Assembly: GCA_023079485.1 (NCBI GenBank)
Contig: CM041084.1
Span: 23,216,609 to 23,280,608, forward strand
Direction of reading: 5' to 3'
Source of the DNA: Archilochus colubris
Lineage: Eukaryota; Chordata; Aves; Apodiformes; Trochilidae
Length of the DNA: 64,000 nucleotides
Part shown: in pieces, positions 34,588-46,623 of the stretch
How the letters are laid out: each line of letters opens with the position of its first letter
How positions within the stretch are numbered: the first letter of the stretch is position 1
The notes under the pieces: generated by a model
Databases searched by the model: none
What the model was told of the DNA's origin: nothing
Seen by the model: the letters and a program-made list of their open reading frames with translations, nothing else
Position numbers and translations under genes: made by a program

Positions 34588-37500
34588 CAGGTGAATGAAA
34601 AAAAAAATAAATTGAAACCGCTTTGCATGTTTTCCTTGAATTCTCATATCCTAGACACCTCCAGAGCAAATGACTTTATTACTAAAAGGGGGAAAAAAAG
34701 AGAAAAAACAGCATTAGAAGCTGTTTTAACTTTCTGAATGTTTTTTTTAATGTTATTTTTTGTAAAATCATATTGAAAATAAAGGTATTGAGACAGATTT
34801 TTATTTACTAATAGATTCCAATCTGATGTAGTATCAATTAATAAAGTTACTCTGGATGTGTCTCAGAAGTCCTCACTGTTCAGTCTGTAAACCTGAAAAC
34901 ACAAGTTTTAATAATGCCTTTTGAAAATGTAACTTATCTTGCAGATTCTGAAACCAGTATCCTGTGAGAGCTACGAACAGTCTGAACTCTCTAAATGTCT
35001 TCTGTTAACTTCAGTGGGATTTGTAATGTGTAAGGCAGGCACACATGGAGTGAGTGTCTGGAGCAGTAAGAACTGAATCTTATTCCTGATACATTTCAGT
35101 ACCAGCATAATGCTGTTCTCCACATATCCCAATGCCAGTAAGTCCACTTTTGAATTTTTGTATGAAAAAAAGACAATGAATAGAAATTTTGAGTGAATTG
35201 TTACTAGAACTAAGATTTCTTATTATACATTACCATTTATAAAGTATTCTTGCTGATTTACCAAGCTTAAGTATCTTTATATAGACCAGAGCTGCCTGAA
35301 ACTCAAATTTGTAGACTTACAAGGTCAAATTCTTGGTTTAATCTAACTGTAGTCAGTGGAGTTACAAGAGTAAATTAGGCTAAATGATTTAAAACACTTC
35401 GAACCTCCAATCCTATTTCAGGCAATTGTCCATGCACAAAAAACCCCACAAAAAACAAAAACCAAAAGAAATCCCCAAAACAACCAACAAAAACCCCCCA
35501 CCTAAATTTGCTGCCTTTATGCTTCTGTTTAGCCAACAGTCTTACTTAAGGCCCCAAAAGGCAACTTTATCACTGTGAAAAACTTCCTTCAGTTACAAGA
35601 TGCCACACAAACTTGGCCCATGGCTTAAGCATCTGGAATCAACAGATACCTGCTGGACCTGCTACCAACAAAGTAAAGCCAAAGGCAGCCTATGTAATGT
35701 TTTCTAGTTTTAATTTTTCAGATAACATCCCCCCACTATGTGTAAAATTAGCTCTACAATAGCATTTCAGAGTTACCTGCTTATTTCTTTACATATTAAA
35801 ACAAACAAAAATACCCTAAAGCACAAAATATGGCATCTGAACACACATACTACTCTAGTTGCAAAACTCAGTGTACACTACAAAGCTTATTTATAATTTT
35901 TTGGGACTGATCTAGCTTTCTGCCTCTCTATGAAAATAGCTTCACTTCAACAACCGAAGTGTTTACTAAATGCAAAAAAGCATTTGCAAAGCAGCAAGAC
36001 TCGACACATCTTTTGGCAACTAACCTTTCACAGGACTAGTGTGTTTTCATAAGAAATAATATACTGAAGTATAATAGCAATAATTTATGTTAATGTCAAA
36101 TAGGTTGCAGATAAATGTGTCCACATCTTCAATAAACACTGATGCCCTTTACTGGTGTCTTGGTGCAGTTCTTAACCAAGTGTCCCCACAACCACTGTCG
36201 GTCACTACAGGAAAGCCTTTTTCTGCAAATACTTTCTGTGAGCACCTATAGTGACATGAATAAACCTCTTCAGCTCCGTAAGACTGCTCAGGGGAGGGAC
36301 AGTACTCATGTTTGCATACTTGGGCTTTCAGACTGAAGAGTATGAAGATAGTGAGGGAATACAAATACATGCTGCTACGTGACAGACATACAGACGAAAG
36401 CACCCGGTGATGCTTTCTGAAGCTATAAACATAATTTCCAAAGAATACAGTTCAACATATAAGATGTTATTTTGAGGGTATAATCTTTCTTTAACTAGAG
36501 CATCTGAAGACATTATACTTTTAAAGCTGTTCAAAGTACTGTAGCTAAATATTACATTAAAAACAAAACCCATATGAGATTCAATGGCAGATACGGACCA
36601 CTTAAATGAACTGGAATGAAACGGACCACAAATACATTAAGCTGAATGCCTGAAAAGAATTCACAAGGAAATCAAAGACTGAAAGAAAAAATAAATGGGT
36701 GCCTGTGGGCTTGATTTCAGTGCCAAAATCATACAACTTTGTGTAGAAAACAGATTCAATCAGAAAAAAATAACTGGCATCTTTATATTTTCTCTACCTT
36801 AAGTAATTTCAAATGTGTTTCTTGCTTTAGCACAAATGACTGCCTTGCCTCTGGAAGGTGCCTGGCTAAGAGTCCTTGAGATGCTTTCAGGCCCTGCTTA
36901 AACTGAAACAGGGTCTTATTCCTTACTGAAAAGCACTGCCATCATTCAAACTTTCTTTGCCCACGCTGCTGTGACTCTTAAGTGGGCTGTAGGAGGAAAG
37001 ATCATTCTCCAGGAAAAGAAATTTTGAGCACTGAGCAGAACGAGAGGGAGATTATTTAACAGTGTTGAATGCAAGGGAGGAGTCCTGGATATTGAATTCT
37101 ATTTGTTGGAATCTAAACAGAGACAAATGATTCACTTAATATTGACCACCAGTGATCAGATTTTTTTTTTTGACAGCACTGGTCTGCTCTGGCTTTAAGC
37201 TGGTAAACCAAAGTAATGCTTTTCTGTTCAGCTTATTTTGCACAATGGTGGTGGTGGAGGTGAAATAAATCAAATCAAAACAAAACAGAGTTGGAAAACC
37301 ACTGAGTTGCTAGACCTCTAGTGAGAAAAGGGAAAGGACAGGTCTATCTTTGCAGCCTCCCTTAAATCTCATCACACTGCAGTCCGTCTATCATGTTATG
37401 ATAGGTAACTTCAGTTCAATATTACTATGGCAATCAATACTTTCAGATGAGCACATCCCCACTGAGCTTCTGTAAGGTGCCTTGTACAGCCTTGCATCCA

Positions 37501-38067
37501 TAAACGTCTTGCCAGCACCCCATTTCAGACGTACTGGTTGTAGTTTCAACCCATGGTTACAGCCACCTCTGTTACAACTGACTCCAAGATAAAGAAATTG
37601 TGATGAATTTTGGGTCTTGCTGGTAAAAGATTGAGAAGCTCTTCTTATTTAACTAGCATGCTGCAGACTCAGGCTATATTTTGAGCCTTGGTTTTTGTTT
37701 TTTTTTCTTTCTTTTCTTTCAGCAATGAAGGATGATTGTTTGGGATCTATCATCATCCATCTGGAATAAAACAATCTTTGAATAAAAAATTGTTTTGGCT
37801 GATTGAACAAATTATACTCAATTTAATCTATTCTCACTCATCTCTGCTTGAATCCAGGAGTGTAGAAGCAGCACACACTTGTTATACTCTACTGTACTAT
37901 TTCCCAGTTCCTAATGAGAACCAAGGAAAACTATGGTACAAATCATTGTCTGCCTGCAGACTGGGAGGCTGCAAAATCACAACGTAGTAACTTAGCTCAC
38001 AGCTTCATAAGTGGCCATGTAAGTATCAGCAGGGTCAGATACAAGTGATAGGTAATTACATTTTAGA

Positions 38068-38251
38068 TATAAGAAAGAAATCTTTAATTTGAGGGTGGTG
38101 AAGTTGTGGCTGCCCCCTCATTGGAAGTGTTCAAGGCCAGGTTGGATGAGGCCTTGAGCAACCTGGTCTGGTGGGAGGTGTCCCTGCCCATGTAGGGGGG
38201 GATTGGGAACTAGATGATCCTTAAGGTCCCTTCCAACTCAAACCATTCTAT
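38068..38251 (+). mobile_element. CR1 LINE 3' end
   Basis: Reads AAGAAATCTTTAATTTGAGG then GGAAGTGTTCAAGGCCAGGT, GAGGTGTCCCTGCCCATG and AAGGTCCCTTCCAACTCAAA, ending CCATTCTATT: the standard CR1 3' terminal region, with an internal deletion of the GGAACAGGTTGCCC portion. It sits in the probable CDK6 3'UTR in antisense orientation and is followed by an A-rich tract. Confidence 0.88.
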
Positions 38252-38253
38252 TA

Positions 38254-38311
38254 ACAAAAAAAAAAAAAAAAAACAAAAAACAAACAAAAAAAACCCACAA
38301 AAAAACCCAAG
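38254..38311. repeat. A-rich tract after CR1
   Basis: A-runs broken by single C, immediately after the CR1 terminus at 38251. Confidence 0.8.
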
Positions 38312-41300
38312 ACACTGCAGTGAGAGGAAGCAGGGTGTTCAAAGACTGCTGAGCAGACTCCCCAGGGCTTCTTTCACAGTGTAACAATAGGATGATCCGG
38401 GATAAAGAAAGGAAAGCTTGAGTAGCCGGGTGATTTATAACTATGTGTATGTAACAAATACCAGAGAACTGCTGTGTAGAATTAGAGGTTTCCCATCCCT
38501 AGAACTGTGAAATTTATCTCTGTGCCAAGCCTAGTTGCTCATGCTCAATGGAAGGAACAAAATTACCTGCTCCATGCCAGTGCTTACCCAGCCACCCACA
38601 CACAGACTAAACAAAAAAATGCCACAAAGATCTTATATTCTGTAATTTTGGAGGTGGCATAACAATAGTTAATGGTAGCTCTCAGGTTGGCACAGCAGCT
38701 CAGAAAGCTCCACTGCTGCTGTACAACCTACAGAAAGATTTTTTTTTTCCATGGCAGATGGTTCTGCAGCATCACTTACACTGGGTGTTGGACAGACTTG
38801 TTAGGCTCCCAGACTTTCTCCTGTAAGATGGGGAAGTGCTTGGACTAATCTAGCAAAAACTCCATGCAGATGAACTTGTCAAAATTCTAATGCTCAAAAC
38901 CATGCCTTTTTGGATGGCCGAAGGGTTTTCAATTTGCAGCAAGAGGCAGTTTCCAATGCACACCAGGACTGCACACCACTGGACACAGTGACTCTTGCAC
39001 TACAGCTGCACATTCTCCATGTCTGCATCCAAACTCTGTGGCCAGCTTAATTTGCTCTGAAGCTGTCTCATAAGACTTTTTTTTATACCTACAGAGAAAA
39101 ACCTCCAGCTTCTAAAAAATCTTATTTAAAAAATAGAGCTGTTGCTATGCTGAAAAACTCCACTGGTACTGATCACTTGATTTGTCATAATAAATATCTA
39201 AAACTAAATTCCTGTGCAATAGTCTTGCCTTATCATCTGATATCTATGAAAGTGAGTGACAGGAGAAAAAAAAACGTGAGAAAAGACTTTCCCCATCACT
39301 TATACGTAACTTGTCCACATATTCAAATTTACTTTCCTGAACTCTCCTAATCTCTGCCCATTTTTTCTATCTTTGCAGTACCTCACAGTTTTCTTCCCTC
39401 ATGTACCTACTCAAAACTGATCCTACCATTCATGAACTTTTTTATTTAAAAAAGGCTAAGGATTTGTGTAACATGACATACATATGGAACATAGAATAAA
39501 AGGAAAGGCTAAATATTGTAGAGCATGAATTACAAACTTGTTAGGAGTAACTGCACAATAGAAGCTGGCAGTCTGTGAAAATTCATTTTCATTTCAGTGG
39601 CAGAGACAGTGCTCTTTGGCTGGTTTAACAGGAGCATGCCAATGGGAGCAAGAGGCCATGTAAACACTAGAAAAAGTTTTTTCTTTCTGCCAAGTGGATG
39701 GGTTTAAGGTGAAGGAAGCTAAATAGTGTGTATGGAAATTTAGCTTGCTCAAAAAATGGACAATGAACTTGAAGATTACCATTTAAATGACACCGAAGTT
39801 AATAATTACCTGTTTTCCCTCCTCCTTTCAGTCAAATACTATAGGTTGCTTTAGTGGAAATGTACATGAAAATGGCCATTAGAGTAAGTTAATAGTTAGA
39901 TTCTTTTCTTCCAGAAAAACCTACCAAATTTTCAAGGTCAATGAAAAACTATCAGTTTCAATTGCTATTTAACACATATTGTTTGTGTTTACATTTTTTA
40001 CATATGCTTCTTTTCCCTTATCCCAATATTTTCCTAACAGTTTCTTGAAAGTTCCTTCTTAATCTTCACTAAGCACCAGATGTTTTTCATCTGTTTCTTC
40101 CTTGTTTTGTTTTTGCTTGTTTGTTTTTCAGAAGGCAATATATTTTGTCTGCTCTTTTTTGGAAACAAAAAATCTCCTCTGGAGCAATCATCCAGTATCA
40201 AAATATCCCTAAGAGAACCTCTTTTTACTTTCTCTAGCCATGCAAAATTCTCCTATCGGCACTAGGATGGATGAAGCCCACCAGTATATTCTGAAGGAAA
40301 AAATGCTATATGGTTGGGAGTTTCAGTTTCTCTTAGCTGTTTTGCACAGTGTTTCAATGAAGGCTGGAAATTCAAATATTGCAGGAGCTCTCAAAGGACG
40401 TGATTTGAGTCAAAGCAACATTTCCAGCAACTTTACTCACAGCAACCTTGGGCTTTTCTGCCCAGAAATTAGAAGGCTCATCTAAGCACAGTGTTGTCTG
40501 ATTCCAGCTTCCTCTGAACACATAAAGAACTGTAGCTACCTGACCTTGCAGAATCTATTTTGAGAACAAGCTCCTGTTTGATTCAGTTCTGCTTGGGTGC
40601 CTATCACTGTCTGAATGCAAAACATATACACGGTTTTCAGGAATATTTTTCAATGGAAAAATATGTTTCAAAATTTGGAGTTTTTCAGCTAAAGACAATT
40701 TTTTTAGCTGCTTTTTGCAATAAGTGAATGAGTAATTTTTGTATTATTTTTGCACACTACTTGAGTGTTCCTAATGGTTCTTATATTGTCTGTATATTGC
40801 ATAGCAGTATGCAATATTTGCTAAACTTCAAACTGAAGGGAAGAAATAACACTTGGCAAAAGTATATTTGTCAGTTTGTATGTCCACATCTTTCTTCTTT
40901 TAATGACCTACTTCATTTAAATCAATGAGAAAGCTTCTCATTGTTTTACATAAATTACTGGGATCTGATGGTTACAGAGTCTGGTCCAGAAACTAGAATC
41001 ATATACAGCCATTATCTAACAATCTGCAAAACAAAGAGACATAGTAAAACACATAGCTCACAAATAAAACTCATATTTGTGTTGTACAGCCTGCTAGACT
41101 GTTGAAATTGTGGTTTTTTCCACACCTGAACTGTCCTTGAACAAAAAAACTGAATATGAAAATGAATCTTGGAAGATTAAACATAAAATCCTGTTTACTT
41201 TTCTAGAGATTGTTTCTGAATTATTTCTTCATGTAAAGGAATCTGTTACTTAGTAATCAAGAAGAAGTAAAATGATAGCTTAGTCAGTTACTAAAGATTT

Positions 41301-44300
41301 CAGTATATAACAGGTTAATATTCTCTGTGAAAGTAAAAATATATTTTTCAAATTCTCCCGCACAACTGCAGTTTGGAAAAAACATTTTATCTAATATACT
41401 AATTTGAAGAAAATTATTTACACATTAAGAGAAGTGTGAAATCCTGTTAACATCAAAAAAGATCTTTATATTTAGAAGCAATTTTGTAGCAATAAAATAA
41501 ATATGTTAGGTTCCCAAGCTTGTGATCAGTTCAAGCTTCAAGCATAACACAACAGAATCACTCTAATAGCCTAATATCTTCTAATTCACATTGTTTATAA
41601 AAATCAATCTATTCCTGAAACTACTGTATATAAAATACTACCAAAGTGGTTCTATAAAACAGTTCTTAGAATAAACTTCCCATTATTAAGCTGTGTCATG
41701 GAACATAATTATTTCATGTGGCCTTTTAAACCAAACAGTGTGGTTTATGATTCATATACATATTTGACAACTGATGTGTTTTCAGTTGTGAGTCAGTTAA
41801 GTGCTCCAAGTTTGTTGGCTAAAAGACCAAACCAGAATGTTTTGTTTTCCTTATTAAAGTTGGCCTAATACCTAACAGCAGAGAGAATTATATGCATAAC
41901 AAAACATGCTTCTCAAAACAGTGAGCAAACCTGTGAAAAGTAGCATGGCACAGTATTTTCTTCTTAATCACCAGAACAACCATAGAGTGTAAAAAACCAC
42001 GCAAAAGTTGCAATGCTGGATGATGCCTAAATGCTACTAATTACTGGTTTCTTTAATGTAAAAGGCTCCGTACACATAGCACCACATTTCAATATTTAGC
42101 AAACATCATGTCCTTGTTTTTTTGGTGTGTTTTAGGACAGAAACAACAGAGAAAGGTATTCTAACACTTACCTTTATGAATTAAAGGTATTTATGAATTA
42201 AGGGCTGAAAAAAACCCCGGAGTGTGGGCACAGCCTACACAGAAATATGCACAAACCTTGTCTTTAGAATTTTACTTAGCACACAGAGGCAACATAAGTG
42301 TATGCAGAACTAAGGGAAAGCAAGAAGGTGCTCAAAAAGATTAATTTTTAATCATTGGTTCTGGGCTGCTGGACTTAAATACGCAACACTTGGTAATAGG
42401 GATTTAGAGGACACTGACACTGTGTAGCTATTGAAAACTTCAAAGAATCTTGTTGGAAATAGCACCTGTGAGTGTCACTGACACCTGCTTCCATATGGGA
42501 GCTAAAGGAGAAGAACTGGAGAGCTAGAGTGAGCTTGGAGACTGGATGAAGAGAGAAAAGAGTTGCTCCAGATGTACTGCTATGGTTCAGAAATCAGCGA
42601 TTCACTAGTTGGCTTTGGTGATTTTTTTTCTTGGCTATTGGGTATGTTTTTCCTGCAGAAGCATATAGTACTGATTAAAAAAAAGAGTGGTGGGAGACAG
42701 AAATTTCTCCTTCTGTTATTTAGAACATCTTGTTCTTTGCTGAGAAGAGCACAGTGCCTGGTTATGGGTGTTACAGGAGCTAAATATCTGTAGTTATTTT
42801 TAATATACATTTTGTTATTCAGTAGTTTTTAACTGCTGTTGAACTGCTCCAGTAGGACACATACAGGCACACTTATTGCTAAGAAGAACTGCACTCTGAA
42901 GTCTAATTTAAAGGGTGTTCAGAGAGTTTTCATCAGTCTGGAAGATGTGTGTCAAAGTGTACTTTCTTTTTCCCATATACAATTCCTACGTCCTACACAC
43001 CTGGCAGCAATGAGTAAACAAGCTCAAATAGTAGAGCTATACCAGTAAAAAAACCCAGCTCGAACACAGTCACACAGTTGTCTGTACAGTTCAATTATGA
43101 GCATGATTACTGGCATGATTTTAGCCAGTGCCAGCACTTTGCCCATCCAGAGAACAGGCTTTCTCAGTTTATTAGTGTAAGTGAAGCCCCACGGCTTGGC
43201 AGGGAAGACTGGAATAAGAGTAAGCCTATAGCATGTCAAATGGAATTTCTTCCTAAAGAGATTTTGTAAAGGAAGTAATTTAATAAGTCCCTGGTCCTTT
43301 TAATCTAGGCCCTTGCTACCAGAAGGACCCCATTCGAGAAATCTTTTCCCTAACTCTCTCAGGGCAGAACTTATCTTTGTGTTTTTTTTTAATTCCTGCC
43401 ATTCCCACTGAAAGGATGTTCCAGAACATGACCATTAATGCAGCCCTTCTCAAGCTGTTCTGGATACCCCCATTTATAACCTGATCCTATACTAGACAAC
43501 ATATAGCACCACACTGCAGAAGTTCTGCATCTCTTTCCATCAGCCAGCTCCTGCTTTTCTCTGCTGCTCTCTGAACTCTTCTGATACTGCTGACTGGGAA
43601 ACATTGCTTTATTAGTTAAATTCCCTGTGATTTCCATGTTCTAATTAGGTTTTGTGCCAACACTAACCTTTGGCTTAAAGTGTTCTCATTCCTTCTTGTT
43701 TTACTCTAATGTGTCTAAATTCAGCAATCACATTCTCTCCTAGCCTTTGCTTCACTAAGCTTAATACAACAAGTTCTTCTAACAGGGTACAGATGAATGT
43801 CTCTATCTGACAGTTTTGAGCCTAATTTGAAAACACCCTCTCCTCACCTTTGTTTTCATCCTATATAAGTTGTTGGAGAGCTCTTAAGAGTGTTCCCTGA
43901 CAGCTGCTGGAAAGCCACACCAGCTGAATGCCCTGATGAAGTATTTATGATAATTTGGCGCTAGGTCAAGCGTGGAATGTTTTTAAATGTGCCAATGTGT
44001 GTAGGAAAGTTTTCTATTTGATACTTCTGAAAGATTGTCCTGAATTATTGGTCTGTTTGCTGTTCCAAGTAGTTTTAAAGACAGTTTGCAAAAATTTTGC
44101 TCTGGCTCATCCTTTCCTGTGAATGTGAAACCCTAAGTCATGCTCAGGCCCATGGACACATGGAGGAAAAAGGCTAGGACAACACCAGTGCAATGGCTTT
44201 GCAATTCCCCTTGGATGCAGCAACAGAAAGAATGACAGAAGCAAAGCCAGGATGAGGGGGTTACATGTTGTGATTGCTTCCTGGCCTTCAGGTTGCTGCT

Positions 44301-46476
44301 TATAGGGCTTCCAAAATTCCTGTTATGCATTTGTAGTACCTCAGTGTGTAGAATCCTCCTGCATGCTCTTGCCAGGCTTAATTTGCAGTTTGGCTGTTCA
44401 TGCTGGTAGGTTTTGCATAGGCACCATTCTAGATATGAGGAAAAGCACAGGCCACTGCGTGCATGCATAATGGTGGTCCTTTTAATATCTGGCTTATTAA
44501 AGACAGAGCTAATTTAATCATATGTCACATACCTGTGTCTCTAAGAGTAACAAAAAGCTTTTTCCAAGAAGCAGATATCCACTCACTTTATCCACTCACT
44601 ATCCTAGCCATGAACTGTGTCGCAGACAGTGCAGACACCTGAAACAGAGTTAACACTGCAGTTTGCCACAACAGCCCCTCCATCACAGGACAGAGAAACC
44701 CTCCCAGGGATGGTTACATCTTCCCACGCCACAGCTGGAAAAATGACATTGCTCAACTCACTGATACGGACCTGCTTCTGCAAAGCATAATGTGAATGAA
44801 GATATAATGCTGTCTATCTAGACAAGATGAATGGAGATGAGGAAGAGAGAAGCCTAAGAAACTATCACAGGAGTAAGCAAAGTTAGCTGCCTCACTTATG
44901 ACCAGTTATACTGCAATAGTGTATATTTATAGTATCATAGTAAGAGTGAACTCGTTGGACCAATACTTTCCCCCAAGTCATATCCAGGTAAATGGACTGA
45001 AGTCATGCTAGGGAAGAGCTTTTTAAGGATTTAAAATATTTCTTTTTTTGTTTGGTTGTTTTTTTGTGTTTTTTTTTTTGTTGGTTTCCCAGTACAGTAT
45101 TAAAAAAATAAAAGCTTCTTTTTAAAATAGTGAAAATATATCTTAGTTAAGGTAAAATTACTAAATATAAAAATTTAAGGTAATATTTAAAATAACTGTG
45201 CTATAAAGGTATGTGAATTGTTTAGTTATTTTGACATTCAATAATGGCATATTAACCCTGGTGGAGAAGCATGTGCCTATATACCCACACGGCTGGGAGA
45301 GAAGCTCATGCATTTCTGCATAGGAAGTGTCTTCCTAATAAAGGACATCTGAGGGATTTTGAGACAGTAATGTTCATGCACTTGTGATGCATGTGGGGGT
45401 GTTGCAGGCAAGGCAGAGAAGTATACAGCATACAATTAAAAACAAATGCGTATCTGTGCTTGTTACAGGTGCAGGAGTCTCTGCTTCTGAACTGGAAATA
45501 CTTTTTTCTATTTTCCTTTTTGGCTGATAATCAGAAGAGGCTGAAGGCAAAAATCTGTATTGATTTTCATTTGCGCTGCTCATGTCTTTGAGCTGAGTAT
45601 CAGACTATTCAGAATGAGATAAAGATAACATGCTTGCAGCTGTTTCCAAGGGGGAATGATGGGTTAAATGAAGGGATAGAATGTGCCTGGATTTCAATAC
45701 ACACTGACCATTTGGAAACTGAAAGAGTCTTCAAGAACAGAATCCAAAGTTTTTGAAAACACTTGTTTTTTGCAACATGCACACAAACGTAGCTAGATAA
45801 TAACTCGCTTGTGTATGAAGAAACTAAAAGTTGAGACCTTTATTATGATCACCATTATCACTGTTATTTTTATAGAGCAATGAAATGATAAAATAATCCA
45901 TCCACATTTTAAAGTGGGGAAGCACCTGCATATATGTGTATATGCTGTGAATGGACAGTAGCCAGGTGTATTAACTCATGTATTGGTTGACTGCAGATTG
46001 CAGAGATCTGGTATTTCAATACCATTCTTTAAATATCGCTGGAAGAGATCCCATAAGAATAATTTAAAAAGTACCAAATCATGCTTCAGCAGCTACAGAG
46101 ATTGCATCATGTTTTGGCAGTGACTTGATCATCCTACTCCACATTGGCAGCATTCAGTATTAAAAGGATAAAATGGCAGCAAAACGGGTCAGCAGCTTCT
46201 CTTCATCTGGAGTTTTCCCAGGTAGATAACAAAACAAAACCAAAACAAACATAAAGCTGCAATGGGAGCAGGTCAAAGCCCTGGCCCTTGTGTTGCTCTG
46301 ATGAAAGTAAACTACATTGATTTCCTTAGATAAGCATATCACAATCCCAAAGTAAAAGATAAGTGCATAAAACCTCCAAAATAGTTATCTTCACTAGAAC
46401 AGCTATGTGGTTTGTATGGGAGAGTGGCCTTGTCAGCTACATGTCTTGTTCATTTATGGTTCATCTTCAGTCAGCA

Positions 46477-46623
46477 TTATGATGCGTTCACCTCACTGGA
46501 GTTTTGGCTGGATGACATGTGAGAGTCCAGATTCTCCTTGCATTTCTCCAAATCATGGAAATATGGGTGAGAGAGAGCAACATAGGCAGATATTCTCTTG
46601 GCTGGATTGAATGCTAAACATTT
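46477..46623 (-). CDS. CDK6: CDK6 terminal coding exon
   Basis: Acceptor TACTTACAG ends at 46624. Forty-eight codons from K-C-L-A-F-N-P-A-K-R to SSEVNAS and TAA at 46479-46477. Contains the conserved ISAYVALSHPYF end of the kinase fold. Confidence 0.96.
   Translation of the reverse strand, partial: KCLAFNPAKRISAYVALSHPYFHDLEKCKENLDSHMSSSQNSSEVNAS

Larger units (their letters stand above)
32011..36500. other. Intergenic, no gene seen
   Basis: AT-rich, with no exon-like conserved frame. Holds the interleaved inverted repeats just beyond the LTR (32085-32129), a 32-bp tandem duplication (34524-34587) and an A/C-rich tract (35437-35505). The far end of the CDK6 3'UTR may reach into it. Confidence 0.45.
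36500..46476 (-). other. CDK6: Probable long 3'UTR of CDK6 (extent uncertain)
   Basis: Mammalian CDK6 has a 3'UTR of roughly 10 kb, and the ten kilobases after the stop at 46477 hold no other recognisable gene. On the transcript strand there is an 8-base miR-34/449 seed match (CACTGCCA, 46115-46122), about 355 bases past the stop, and two miR-29 matches (TGGTGCTA, at 42077-42084 and 43504-43511); both microRNA families are known regulators of CDK6. Several minus-strand AATAAA signals occur, so the 3' end cannot be fixed. A CR1 copy at 38.07-38.25 kb would lie inside. Confidence 0.4.

Noticed and set aside
43389..43637. 82-residue minus-strand open frame downstream of CDK6
   Set aside because: No family resemblance and no splice or promoter context; it lies in the probable CDK6 3'UTR, perhaps over a very old decayed repeat.
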